This document shows positions 11,286-22,077 of a stretch of 64,000 bases of DNA, one piece after another (the stretch's first letter is position 1; the number at the start of each line of letters is the position of its first letter). This DNA is from Megalopta genalis (Eukaryota; Arthropoda; Insecta; Hymenoptera; Halictidae), in the NCBI RefSeq assembly GCF_051020955.1, contig NC_135016.1, positions 29,173,131-29,237,130 on the forward strand. Reading direction: 5' to 3'. The translations under genes and the position numbers were made by a program. Under the pieces are notes generated by a model. It was not told where the DNA came from. It searched no databases and was given only the letters and a program-made list of their open reading frames with translations.

Positions 11286-11926
11286 ATTCTATTTTCTTCT
11301 GTTTTCTTTTAATTCCTTGAATTTCCTTGTATTTTCTTGTATTTCCTTGTATTTGCTTTTATTTCCTTATATTTTATTCTATTCCTTGTATTTCTTTCTA
11401 TTTTGTTGTATTTCCTTATACTTCCTTGTATTTTCTTGTATTTCCTTGTATTTCCTTGTATTTGCTTTTATTTCCTTCTATTTTATTATATTCCTTGTAT
11501 TTCTTCCTATTTTGTTGTATTTCCTTATACTTCCTTGTATTTCCTTGAATTTCCTTGTATTTCCTTGAATTTCCTTGAATTTCCTTGTATTTTCTTATAT
11601 TTCCTTGTATTTGCTTTTATTTCCTTCTATTTTATCGTATTTCTTGTATTTCTTTCTATTTTCTTGTATTTCCTTATATTTCCTTGTATTTTCTTGTACT
11701 TCTTTGTATTTTCTTGTATTTCCTTGTATTTCCTTGTATTTCCTTGTATTTCCTTGTATTTCCTTGTATTTCCTTGTATTTCCTTGTATTTCTTTGTATT
11801 TTCTCGTATTTCCCTGTATTTCCTTGTATTTTCTTGTATTACCTTCTATTTTCTTTTAATTTCTTCCATTTTCTTCTTTCTTCTCCTGTTTCCATCTATT
11901 CTCTTGTATATCTTGTATTTCTTAAT
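11286..11926. repeat. Period-10 satellite, TATTTCCTTG unit, about 640 bp
   Basis: Roughly 60 imperfect copies of TATTTCCTTG, with TATTTTCTTG and TATTTGCTTT variants. The cleanest run is 11710-11790. Since 10 is not a multiple of 3 and the unit carries no stop in any frame, all three forward frames are open and translate into Phe/Leu/Tyr/Ser-rich strings; these are not genes. The plus strand is strongly T-rich, so the array is strand-asymmetric. Confidence 0.92.
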
Positions 11927-12674
11927 CACCGAGAGGAGTCAACAAAACAAGTTTAACATTAACGATCCTTGCACGCACGGAGCCCACGTTCGAGGTCTAA
12001 CAAAAGAAAGATAACACCGCATTAAAAAAATAACTCGTCGAAGGAAGTCCGTCAATGCGTGTCATTAAAACAATGCGAAAGTGCATTATCCCCGTGAAAT
12101 GAAATGTTTGGCGGACGAATCGAAGTTTCGCAGTTAACCAAAGTTTTCCTTGACGAGTAACGGCAGCAGATGAGATTGCCTTTCATACGGTCCCTGGAGG
12201 AACAATAAAAATGTATATCACCGCGCCGCGGCAAGAAGTCTAACGCCTCGCGACGATGAATCTCGGATTCGCCCTGAATATCTGATGTCGGAGTGCGGGC
12301 CGTTTCAAAGGGCCCGTAATTGCATTCAAGTATTACTCCGGCCTCTACTAAGTAACAAGTTAGCCGCTGTCTAACGCAATTAAAAGTTTCGCGGAGCGCG
12401 AAGATCTCCGCCGTTTCATTTCTCAGGCCGTCATTCACAGCGGGCCGTGCCGTGACCCATCGCGACGCGTAATCGACTACGCCGCATCATTAAAAACGAA
12501 TTATTCAATTCGTTATGGAGCGCGAGGTGTCTGGTAGCAGGTGCCGCGACCGGGGAGAAAGATTTACGAGAATTACTTGTATTCTGGAGATGCTAATTAC
12601 CGACGATTTATTAAATCTGTGTGAAGAAATTCGTAGAAACAAATTTTAAAGAAGCAAATAAATCGACGAGATGA
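11927..12674. other. No recognisable gene
   Basis: Mixed composition. A 128-codon frame at 12052-12438 (-) shows no known domain. Nothing else supported. Confidence 0.4.
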
Positions 12675-12925
12675 TTAACCCCTTGACGTACCGTCTTCTT
12701 CGCAGTTACTGTAATTAGAAATTTTTCGATTGCAATAATTTCTTAGAAGGGGAAGAAAATTGATGCTTACTGTGTGCATAAATTTACTCGAATGCTTAAA
12801 TATCGATGACAAGAGATTAGAATTTTATCCCAATTTCAAAGGACAGAATAACATCTATACTCAATTAATTATTATCAGAAATTTTCTTGACGAGTCGGAC
12901 TCGTCAAAATACGGCAAGGGGTTAA
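12675..12925. mobile_element. TTAA-flanked non-autonomous element, family C copy 1
   Basis: TTAA at 12675-12678 and 12922-12925 bound inverted ends CCCCTTGACGTACCG and (read inward from the right) CCCCTTGCCGTATTTTG. The palindrome GACGAGTC-G-GACTCGTC (12889-12905) lies exactly 16 bp inside the right TTAA. A related end with the same palindrome and the same offset is at 60778-60813. Non-coding; piggyBac-type by its target site. Confidence 0.85.
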
Positions 12926-15000
12926 AAAGCACTTTCACGAACGGGCTGTGGATTTTATGTATTTTACAATGAAAATGTCTAGAAAAAATAGCAAAATGTA
13001 AACGCGTTAGAACAATTTAATGGGATTGCTATTTTCTCGTCGGTTTATTAAAATTGTTGGAAGAAGAAATCAATGTTTATTTCGTTTCTGTTTCTCGCAA
13101 TCGAGTTAACAAGCTTTTATTTTGCACAACGATCCGGACTCTAGACACGAATGAAGGATAGTTCTCTTTTCTGAAATTCACCGATTATGGTATATTCCTT
13201 AAAAATAGTTACACCCTCGTTCTCGATATTTTGTTCCATTTGTAATCTCATATTTCAACACTACGTTCATTGTTGTTAACATTAATTTTTTCATATTTCC
13301 GATCGTTCAGATCGGAAAGATCGGAGTTATTTTTAGATTTTTTCGTGAGTTATTTTTAGATTTTTTCTTAGATCGTAGAATGTTACAAAAATAAACCTTT
13401 GGATAAAAGAGTCTATACTGTGCAAAAATCGTACGAAATGAAAATACTGTACGTCGGAAGAATCACCGCAATTTTGGAGTTGAAACAGCTTCGAGTTCAA
13501 AGGTTCAACAAACACATCAACGCGCTACCAAAGAATGCAAAGCTCGCTGTTTGGTAGGCCGTCTATGAAGTCGTCAAAAACGACCGTTTCGTTTCGTCGG
13601 AAATCCTGTAGAAAATTCTTGATTTACGATCCGCGCGTGAAACTTTCCACGAACTTTGCTCATTCATCCGCGCCGGTCTCGCGTTCCTTCGATTCCAAAA
13701 CGAGCGAACTCTGCTCCGGCTGTCAAAATCCGTTCAACTTCCCGCAAAAGCTGAGAAACTATGCCCCGGAATAGATTTGCTTGCGAGCTCGGGATTCGCG
13801 TTCTTCGCCTCAGCGCCGCGCCGTGCCGCCGTGAAAAATTTCCTTTCAGCTCGGCAAGATTTCGGAAACGCTCGTTTTTATTAATTTTTCATTAATACAA
13901 AAGTAAAACTCAGTCTTTTGCCTTTTGTACCAGGATTCATTAAAATAAGAATGACGAGTGCTAATTGAATAACGAAAATGACGGTGCTAATTTAATATAA
14001 TTTTTTGTGCAATATGATATATGTGATATAATAATTATTAATATTTAATTAGCTGTGAAATCTAATTCGATTTCATAAAATAAATATCCAATATTATAAT
14101 CTGTTGTAAAATTTTATTTAATTTTTAATAACATTTGTATTAATAATATAATGTGTACCGATAATAATGTATTAATAATAGTATTAATCGAAGCGATAAT
14201 TAGTTCGATAAGTGTAAAGTTAATTATGCTTGAAAATAAACCAGAGCCACAGAAACTAATTTCGGTGCCCTAAACGCGGAACACGTCCGCGTCCCCGCTA
14301 GTGGCGCGAAGTTAGGGTAAAAAAACCGGCGCGACACCGCAAATGGAATTTGTTGAGGCAGAGTGTTAGAACGTTGGACGAGGAGAGAGGATCGGTTCGG
14401 ATCAGTTTCACGCGACATCGAACTCCAACGTGTCGAAGAAAGAAATAATGGAACGCCGACGGAATAATTTCTCTTGGCCCCGGTTTCCTCGTTCGGAATC
14501 GATCACGAGTAGTTAACTTTCTGCTTGCACTCGCCGGTTCATGATTCAAGAGCGCACTTCACTCTTTTAACAGCATCTCATCCTGAGAATATTTATGACA
14601 TGATTAAGTTAAGCATCTGAAGGGTTTTCTTTTGTCCAAAGAACAAAGGGTGCTCGAAACCTTTAAGCAGCCGTACGTTGCCTCCTGCAGCGTTAACTTA
14701 ACCTAACACTCCAAGATAAGACGCACCGATTACAGAGCGGCAATGTCTAGCGATACATAGCCGCGATATCGCAATTTTATGTTTTACGTTGCATATTAGA
14801 AGAATTACTTCAACGCTAAATCTACCGTGGTGGTCGAGAAATGATCGAAATTATGTAGACTTTTTCATTGGAATTGATTGAATTAATTCCTTAATTCGGA
14901 CATAAATTGCAACAAAAAAGGCACAGAGTTTAAATAAATTTATTCTTATAAAACAGTACCTACACGACAGCCATTTTTAGTGCTCGATAGAGGTTCAGTG
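12926..15000. other. AT-rich sequence with one small tandem repeat; no gene
   Basis: GAGTTATTTTTAGATTTTTTC is present twice in tandem at about 13323-13370 (second copy altered at its end). 13535-13774 and 14224-14549 contain short open frames with no recognisable family. 13870-14220 is very AT-rich and free of features. Confidence 0.4.
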
Positions 15001-15247
15001 TTAACCCTTTGCACTCGAGTGGTGACTCCGAGACACCACTAAAATTTGTTATATCACGTTCTTCAATAATTCTTAGATCAACAAAGTTTAGATTGAAAGA
15101 ATTGTTAAATGTCTAACTGTCGTGCGAGGTCACAAGACTCAATTTCATCCGCACAAAATGCGCTCTGTCGTATAACATGAAAATGCTATAAACCAGAAAA
15201 ATTATTTTAGATTTAGAGTTAAAATAGCGTCGAGTGCAAAGGGTTAA
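15001..15247. mobile_element. TTAA-flanked non-autonomous element, family D
   Basis: TTAA at 15001-15004 and 15244-15247; perfect 14-bp terminal inverted repeats CCCTTTGCACTCGA. A 23-bp near-palindrome (AGTGGTG at 15018 to CACCACT at 15040; three central mismatches) starts 13 bp inside the left TTAA. 247 bp, no coding. Related ends (TTAACCCGTTGCACTCGAAG) occur at 32395 and, with a mutated TTAA, at 32955. Confidence 0.9.
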
Positions 15248-15765
15248 TTTTTTAGATTTAGATCGCTTTGGTAGGACTTATGTGTTTCGCAGACGAAAAA
15301 CTTTCTTCTCATCACAGTACTATCATATGAAACATTCGATAAGCGGTAAAAATTTGTTTTTAGCATTCAGTCGTACTTGAATACACCGCAGAAAATTTAA
15401 CTTTACGATATTTTGTTTTTCCGTAAGAAGATCCTAAAAATGACAAACTTTTGTGAAACTCGATGGAAGGATGACGCACCAATTCGAAAATGAATGGTCA
15501 CGCTATCCTAATCGTTTGTCAAGGAAATCCACTGTATTAACAATGAACAACAATATCTTTGAAACAATTAGAACGCGAGTATTAAAACAAGAGTATTAAA
15601 ATAAGAGTACTTGATTTAGTGTTTTGTCGATAAAAACCAGGACGTCTACGACAGAAAATTACAGAACAGTACACGATTGAATAATATTTATCAATTTTAT
15701 TCATAATATATATAATATTTATCAATTTATAGTAAGGATTAAACTATGTGTCTCATAATTTCGTA
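15248..15765. other. AT-rich sequence without recognisable gene
   Basis: Contains a local near-duplication, ATAATATTTATCAATTT (about 15681-15732). No other structure seen. Confidence 0.4.
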
Positions 15766-15853
15766 CAAGTAACATTCTACTATTTTGATTCTAGTTAAAC
15801 ATTTCTCGTTACCTTCTGCAAAACTTATGAAAATGTTACCTGGCAATAAGCTA
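15766..15853 (-). repeat. 88-bp sequence shared with the flank of mariner copy 1
   Basis: Reverse complement of 3714-3802 (CTTGTACAG... through AGCTTATTGCCAGG...). At both loci it abuts the 3' terminus of a deleted mariner, outside the TA duplication. Confidence 0.85.
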
Positions 15854-16438
15854 TTGGGTTGACAACTAAGTAATTGCCGATTTGTTCAATTAAATAAAAA
15901 TTTTTTTTTTACTTGGAACGAAGTTTAATCTGTAATGTATTTTCCATTTTGTTCGATGACCTTTTGCCGTCTCTCCGACAACTTGAAAATTCCACGCTCG
16001 TAGAAAGTCTGATCCTTTTCGGCCAAAAACTGAGTTAAGTGAGATTTTACAGCGTCGTCATCATTAAAAGTTTTACCACGAAGGGAGTTGTCCAGGGATC
16101 GAAATAAGTGGTAATTCGATGGCGCGAGATCAGGGCTATATGGTGGGTGTAACATCAATTCCCAACCAATATCCATCAATTTTTGCCGAGTGGACAAAGA
16201 CGCGTGCGGCCTAGCATTGTCCTGGTGGAAAATGACACCTTTACGATTGACCAATTCTAGTCGCTTTTCCTTGACCGCTGCATTCAATTTGTCCAGTTGC
16301 TAACATTCACGGATAATAAAAAATAACATAATAATAATAATAATAATAATTTTATAATATAACATTTACGGATATCATAAAAATGGGAGTGAGAGACATC
16401 TATAACTGAAATCGACAATTACTTTGTTGCCAACCCAA
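15854..16438 (-). mobile_element. Internally deleted mariner element, copy 2
   Basis: Reverse orientation. 3' terminus TTGGGTTGACAACTAAG at 15854, 5' terminus ending GTTGCCAACCCAA at 16438, with TA on both sides (15852-15853, 16439-16440). 585 bp. Leader, deletion junction and transposase tail match copy 1, but this copy keeps the segment copy 1 lost. An (AAT)n run expands the leader (16330-16352). Confidence 0.9.
15925..16299 (-). pseudogene. mariner transposase C-terminal third
   Basis: From CAACTG (16299) to TAA (15925) the frame is uninterrupted: QLDKLNAAVKEKR..., then HQDNARPH with the second catalytic Asp, a linker ending YSPDLAPS, and the tail LSERRQKVIEQNGKYITD. The spacing to the third triad position is the expected 34 residues, but that residue is Asn (APSNYHLF) instead of Asp. 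The helix-turn-helix N-terminus and first Asp are deleted. Mariners use a D,D34D triad for strand cleavage, so this product would be inert even if made. The unbroken reading frame suggests a fairly young insertion. Confidence 0.9.
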
Positions 16439-16986
16439 TATTTTGCTTCACGCAAAATGCATTTTAATGCAAACATTGCGTTAGATTTCTACACTAATAA
16501 TTTCCTGTCGTAATTTTCCCTCGTCTTACAATTCCGTCCACCGGCGTAGACGTCTCACGTCCGAATTAGAACAGATACGTACGTACAAAGAGCCCAAGCT
16601 ACGGAATGTCCCGATATTGCGCGGCGTAATTTCGTCGCGGCCTGTGCAGAGAAGATTGTCTAAAACACGTGACTCCGGAGCCGGTGGGGGTGTCACGGGC
16701 CAGCCGGTTTCAAAAAAAAAAAAAAGAAACGAAATCGATATCTTCTGCGGTCTCGGAGGAAAGAGCTCTCGCAGAGAGCTCTGTATCCGAGCCACCCCGA
16801 GCATACTGCTCGGAGTAAAAATTTGACAGTGTCTGCCAGTCGACTCCGCGGCTGGCATGCTTGTTTCCAAGGGGTGGTCTAAACGAATTCTCGATCCAGC
16901 TATCGGCGTCGCGTGGGGCTGAAGGTTCCCTTTTCACGTGTGCGTGCTCGAACCGAGGTCTTTTCGCGGCTTGGACTGAGGGGAAC

Positions 16987-17042
16987 GAGCGAGCGAGCGA
17001 GAAAGAGAGAGACAGACACAGAGAGAAAGAGCGAGAGAGAGG
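16987..17042. repeat. Imperfect (GA)n / GAGC microsatellite
   Basis: GAGCGAGCGAGC followed by GA-rich repeats with CA interruptions, inside the GC-rich block. Confidence 0.8.
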
Positions 17043-17989
17043 GAATTCTCATTTGAGGAATGAACCTGACTCGCTGCTGACGTTGCTGACACTATGCGTG
17101 CGCCCGGCCCTTTTGTCACGTCGTGGCGAAAGTGTATTTCCTCATTAGGCCCGGGCTGCAATCCTAGAGCGAAAGTAAACACTCGTCTCGTCTCGTCGAG
17201 GAGGAGACCGGCTCCTCCGCGGCATCGGAGGAATCCTCCTCCCGTCACCTCCTTCCATCCCCGATCCTTTTTCCATCGTCGGACAAAGGACGGCCAAGAC
17301 TTTCCCGGGATTGGATGAATGCTGCGCCGCATTCCCCGGATGCATTTAATTCCGTGCCATCTGCAGAGGGAGTCTCTCGATGGTTACGCTTATAAGCTCG
17401 CCGCTTTCTGCCGAGCACTGATAACGCGCTATTCGACACTTCTTTTGATTAACTGGAAACTACCCTCGCGCACACCCTCGCTCTATTCGGTCAACTGTGT
17501 TAGGTATTGCGATTCAGTTGGCGCTAACACAATTGACGCTTTTTTTTCTATTTTTATAGTGATTACTTAAAGTCCCATCAACCACCTCTGGGTTATTAAT
17601 AGACTGTGAGTGTTTACGCAATTATGGCATCCGCAAATTGAAAAAATACTGGTAATTGGATGTATATCGATAAAAATTATTATTATATTTTTGTGCTGTT
17701 TCATAATAATGATAACAGTTTATAAGAGAAACGGGTGCAACGAAACTGTATGACAGGTTGGGATGTTCGTAGAAAATAAACGCACTAAATTCTTTTTCGT
17801 TGCTTTTTCATAACGCGCGTCACCCACCCTTTCTTTTCACTACTTCGAATATAACCTTGAAGTAAAGATTTATAGTTTTTAAATTGCTATTTCTTGTTTC
17901 AAATTTTTCCACGTACCCTCGATGCACCTTTTTAACTCGTCTATGAGATCAGAAGAGACTAAACAAGGCACTAAATAACAGAGTAACTC

Positions 17990-18021
<32 letters not shown>

Positions 18022-18606
18022 ATTTTGTTAATCCATTCATGCGCATCACTGATTAGATGACGAGTAACTCACAATGAAATAAATATAAATGAAAAATACC
18101 TTCTGTCCAGTAAGTTCAGAAAATAATAGCAATGCGGTATACAAACGAGCCTAATAAAGCAAGCAACAACGGAGCTCTCTGCGTCGCGATAAGAAGCGAC
18201 ACGATCAAAACGGAAGCCTCCGCGGACGCTCTTCCAATTCGTATGAACCACAGGGAAATCCTAACGAAGGGAACCCGCATAGTTTCTGGTTAATGCCGGC
18301 AGCATAAAGGCAGACATATCGCGCGGGAACCGTGGATAGGCATTACGAAATAAAGAAAAGGGGAAAGCGCGGAGATAGATATAATGTAAATGGGAGAGGG
18401 CGACTCGCGCGAGGGTCTCGCAAGACAGGCTTTCCACCTTCTTTCTTTCTTCCTTTCTCTTTCAGTTGCCACAAGCCAGCAAACCGGCTCTCATCCGCCG
18501 CGATCCTAAGCCCCGTTGCTTTCTGCGTGAATGAAAGTCCCGCCCGAAATGAATCCTCCGCGAATGTCCTTTCTTCGGGCGACGCGGATTCCTGGCTATT
18601 CTCGAA

Positions 18607-18608
<2 letters not shown>

Positions 18609-18654
<46 letters not shown>

Positions 18655-18656
18655 TT
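18609..18656. repeat. (CT)n microsatellite
   Basis: About 20 perfect CT dinucleotides and a degenerate tail. GAGA-type motifs can bind GAGA factor in insects, but an array alone does not show regulatory use. Confidence 0.9.
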
Positions 18657-19320
18657 TTCCACGGTCTTTCTTCATCGTCCTCGACCGGCATTGTAGTCCG
18701 TCTGACCAGACAGCCTCGACCATTATTGTCCGCGTGACAGATGTATCCGTTTATTTATTAAACTTCCACCGCGTTCCGGCTGCTTTTTATTCGACGTCTG
18801 CAAGAAGACAATCTCGCGGGAGGAAACGATCCAATTATCCAGACGATTATGACAAACGTTTCCGTTCCCGGGACTCGCTTTTTCGCTTTTCGGGACTGAT
18901 ACAGTTTTCTTCTTCCTTTTTCTTTTTATTTGAAGCATTCAAATCTCCGGGATTTATTCGTGTGTCACGATACGTTGCACAAGTAACGCATTAAAAAGAA
19001 AGAGAAAAAGAAGAGGAAAGAATAAGTGATCGAGGTAATTAAATAAAGTGAACCAATTGAGGAAACAACAGGAGTATAATATGGTAGCAAAAGTTAAAAA
19101 TTGAAATAAAATTAAAAGTTTGGAAGAAAGTTGAAAATCAGAGTAAAATTCAAAGTTGAAGAAAAGTGAAAAATTAAAGGGACAAGAAATTTTGTTGAGA
19201 TCGTTCTTTTGGTCCAAGCATACATTATAATAAAAATGCTGACTAATCCAAAAGTACATTCAATTTTGTCGTCTTCATGAAGCAACGCACGACGGTACGT
19301 TTAGCGTCAACTTTAAACAC

Positions 19321-19700
19321 CTAAATACTATAAATGATAATATATTAGGTCTACCGGAAAGTTTTGTCCGTTCGAGAAATGAAAGGAAATAATAGACTTT
19401 TCATAAATTTAGTAATATTTATTGTACAATATAATTTCCGTCGTTACTTATGACCTCTTGTCAGCGTGATGGCAATTTGTGAGCAACATTTTTTAAAAAT
19501 ATATGCCTCAAATGAACATGTGCATACCTAGCGAAATTTGCAATGACATTATCAGACAGAACTTTCCGGTAGAAGAAAGAATATTATGTAATAATATATT
19601 AAAATATTATAAATGATAATATATTAATATTATAATACTATAAATGATAATATATTGATATTATAATACGACAGATGGATAATATATTTTTTCAGATTAA
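19321..19700. repeat. AT-rich tandem repeat split by a mariner relic
   Basis: Units like AATACTATAAATGATAATAT occur at about 19322, 19603 and 19632, with a further decayed copy near 19660. The first is separated from the others by the mariner relic at 19348-19574, so that element inserted into an existing array. Confidence 0.7.
19348..19574 (-). mobile_element. Short mariner-type relic (second family)
   Basis: Inverted ends TCTACCGGAAAGTTTTGTCC (left) and a complement ending AGAACTTTCCGGTAGA (right), about 227 bp. On the minus strand, near 19430-19490, one frame reads HKLPSR, stop, QEVISNDGNYIVQ, which matches the end of mariner transposases (typically LPERWQKVI...NGKYF). The Trp codon of that motif is a stop here. 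The rest of the transposase is gone. This is a different family from the elements at 3188 and 15854. Confidence 0.75.
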
Positions 19701-20518
19701 CACTATACACGATAATAATCTACAAAAAATATATAAACTATAAATGACCTAAATACTACGATGGATAATTCACTGGACCACTTTGGGGACCGAAAGGTCT
19801 GAACAAGTGGAAGCTTTCCACTGATTTCGAGCTGGAATAGAAGCCATTCCAGTCGTCGTTCGTGTCCCGGGACAATACATCCGCTTGTTTACGGAATCCC
19901 ATCAACCCTCGGGTTCCCGTTCTTCGGAAATAAGTTCGCCGAAGTAGCGAGGAGCATCGCGATCGTTAGGCAAGAAGTTCGAGGCGGTCCCGTCGTGTTC
20001 TCGTTTCAAGGACTCGCGGAGATTCCGGCGAGGAGCCGCGAAGTGGACGTCGGACACGCCACACGGCCATATAGAAACTCTTTGTCGACGAAACTCTTTC
20101 TTTCTTTCTTCTATTCGCGTTTCTTCGCCGTTCGCGAGCAATTTTCGCGCAAGAATTGAATTACGCCCGGAAAGATAAGTTACCCGGTACAACAAACGAG
20201 AGTGCCAGATGCTGCGAGAGATAACAAAGTGGAGAGAGAGAGAGAGAGAGAAAAGAAGTTTCGACGCTTTGAGAAACATCCCGCACCGTGGCCACGCATT
20301 TACACAGTCCCGGGTAATGAAACTTCTGATTACATTTTCCGCCGATTCAATCCCGTTGATAGCCTGCGCGGCGACCGATGATAAAAAGCCGCGGTGGTCA
20401 ACAGTGAGCCGGGTCGAGAAATTCTCTGACATTTTGGCATACAGTATAAATATTCTCTTATTTCGTTTACTTTTGTTTATTTCCAAGCGTGATTGTGGGG
20501 CTCGACGATGTTGTGACG
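19701..20518. other. No recognisable gene; (GA)n at 20231-20251
   Basis: A 194-codon minus-strand frame (19902-20486) and an overlapping plus frame (20209-20595) exist. The minus frame runs through the GA array as Ser-Leu repeats and has no recognised domain. Not called as a gene. Confidence 0.4.
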
Positions 20519-20675
20519 CGACGATGCGTGAGTGTGAGTCGCGTGGGGCGTTTGTTTCGATTTCGAGTCTTCGGCAGTGTCGCGGTCTCTACTGACGTAA
20601 TTTTGCGAGTGTTTACCATTTTCATCCGAGTCGCAGAGCTGTGTACCTTTCTTATTTCGTTTCACAGAGTTTTAT
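20519..20675. repeat. Dispersed repeat H, copy 1 (left part)
   Basis: Matches 35910-36078 at about 90%: GAGTCGCGTGGGGCGTTTGT through TCGCAGAGCTGTGTACC to CACAGAGTTTTATA. It continues at 21836-21868 after an inserted 1.16-kb block. A minus-strand open frame spans the repeat here and at 35881-36066, but its frame is not conserved between the copies. Confidence 0.8.
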
Positions 20676-20766
20676 ACAGGGTTTGTCCCAGGTTTTAATT
20701 TACCGGAGATTAATTGATAGACAGAGGAAATGAATACAAGCTCGGGGCCATAATCGAGATCTCAGT

Positions 20767-21015
20767 TTAACACGTTCCGTGCCACGTGTACTATCGATGG
20801 TACACGCTTGCATGTTTACTTAGTGAACTGAACAAATTGTTTACAAGAAATTTAGAACCGAAGAATCAATTTCCACCGCAGGAATGGGCGTTGATAAGTT
20901 TTTGTTACGTTGTTATGTGTACGAGAATTAATAATTGCACGTAATACATCAAATTTTAGTAAAATATCAAAGTGTGAAGATTCGAGTAAAAAAAGCTCGG
21001 CACGGAACGTGTTAA
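20767..21015. mobile_element. TTAA-flanked non-autonomous element, family F copy 1
   Basis: TTAA at 20767-20770 and 21012-21015; inverted ends CACGTTCCGTGCC. A 22-bp palindrome with one mismatch (CGTGTACTATC / GATGGTACACG, 20785-20806) starts 14 bp inside the left TTAA. Same length (249 bp) as copy 2 at 35547-35795. Confidence 0.9.
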
Positions 21016-21184
21016 ACTATGCTTACAATTAGTTTCAGGGGCTATTCTATGTACGAGTGGGTTAGAATCGTAGCGGTGTAATGTAAAATGTAATCTGTAC
21101 ATTCAAAAATTACTGGAAACGAGTGAAATGCATTATAATGTGACTGTAAATTACGTCGACTTTAAATTAGTTTAACAATATATT

Positions 21185-21275
21185 TGGTCAGTAAACAATA
21201 CACATGCTAGTCGACAATACACGTGTCAGTAAACAATACACATGTTAGTAAACACTACATATGTTAGTAAACAAT
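21185..21275. repeat. 19-20-bp tandem repeat, about 5 units
   Basis: Repeats of TAGTAAACAATACACATGT with substitutions, at about 21189, 21209, 21227, 21247 and 21266. Confidence 0.75.
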
Positions 21276-21386
21276 AACATTCCTTGTTTCACACAGTGAT
21301 TCTAAAGAATTTATTCAAAAAAGAAGAAAAATCTACGAACTAAAGCCCTTGTAGGAAATAAGAAGTGAAATGTAGAGATCAATATA

Positions 21387-21833
21387 CAAGGTGTCCCAGG
21401 TTTTAATGTTCAAACTTTGTCAGTGTATTCTATGGCACAAAGTAAGAAAAAAATGTTATGTAAACATAGGTCATATAGAGCTTCATTAAGAAGTTATAAC
21501 AAAAATCCAGAATAGGAATAGTAATTGCATTAGAATAGTGAAGCATTGGCTTGAATAGATCAGCACATGCCGTGCGTTTATGTAAGCTGTGTTTATTAAT
21601 ACATTTCGAAATGTATTAATAACCGTTGTTGACAATACATGATTGACATCGATCGAAGATTTTCTTTTATTTTTTATTTTATTTTTTTTAGTTGATTACT
21701 ATTCCTATTCTGAATTTTTGTTATAACTTCTTAATAAAGCTCTCTATGACCTATGTTTACATAACATTTTTTTCTCACTTTGTGCCATAGAATATACTGA
21801 CAAAGTTTGAACATTAAAACCTGGAACACCCTG
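21387..21833. mobile_element. CAGGGTGTCCCA-ended element T, copy 1
   Basis: About 447 bp with inverted arms of roughly 150 bp (GGTGTCCCAGGTTTTAATGT through CACAAAGTAAGAAAAAAATG). The interior has a small palindrome ACATTTCGAAATGT (21601-21614). Copy 2 at 24549-24994 has the same arms but its interior is in the opposite orientation. No coding; TA at both ends. Class unassigned. Confidence 0.85.
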
Positions 21834-21868
21834 TATATGTTGTTCCCTTTGTTTCCTTTCCTACACTG

Positions 21869-22077
21869 TAATGTCTCTCTTACTGACGCTCAGATTGTCC
21901 ACTAAAATGGATAATTTGGGAAGAGGAGATACGATTATTCGAGCCTCGCGGCTCGTTTTTATAATTATTGACAATTCGTGACTATAAAAATGAATCGGAA
22001 GGCTCGAATAATCGTATCTCCTCTTCCCAAATCGTCAATTTTCGTGGTCAATCTGGGCGTCAATTAGAGAGACATTA
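21869..22077. mobile_element. Palindromic foldback element S, copy 3
   Basis: TAATGTCTCTCTTACTGACG to the complement ending GAGAGACATTA, 209 bp. The 33 bp before it (TTCCCTTTGTTTCC...CTACACTG) match the sequence before copy 4 (36080-36110), so both sit at the same position in repeat H. Confidence 0.88.

Larger units (their letters stand above)
16439..19320. other. GC-rich blocks with microsatellites; no recognisable gene
   Basis: GC-rich 16520-17480 and 18150-18990 separated by AT-rich 17570-18060. A poly-A(14) run is at 16711-16724. Open frames such as 16861-17148 (+), 16934-17332 (-), 18332-18994 (+, 220 codons) and 18343-18723 (-) run through dinucleotide arrays and overlap on opposite strands, so I reject them as genes. 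19000-19190 is A-rich with loose AAGTTGAA repeats. Confidence 0.4.
20677..21833. mobile_element. Composite insertion bounded by CAGGG(T)GTCCCA-type ends
   Basis: Left end CAGGGTTTGTCCCAGG at 20677; right end CCTGGAACACCCTG at 21833; TA on both sides. Repeat H is contiguous across this point at 36078 (TTTATATATCTTGTTCCC), so that locus is an empty site. The 1,157-bp block carries a TTAA element (20767-21015), a 19-bp tandem array and a complete shorter element of the same terminal family (21387-21833), which shares its right end. Confidence 0.65.

Noticed and set aside
11286..12014. Long open frames (up to 225 codons) encoding Phe/Leu/Tyr/Ser-rich 'membrane proteins'
   Set aside because: Produced by the period-10 TATTTCCTTG satellite, which is open in all three frames; no unique sequence supports translation.
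18332..18994. 220-codon plus frame
   Set aside because: Interrupted by a CT array translated as Ser-Leu repeats and overlapped by minus frames through the same array.
19902..20486. 194-codon minus-strand frame
   Set aside because: Runs through a GA microsatellite as Ser-Leu repeats, overlaps a plus-strand frame and matches no family.
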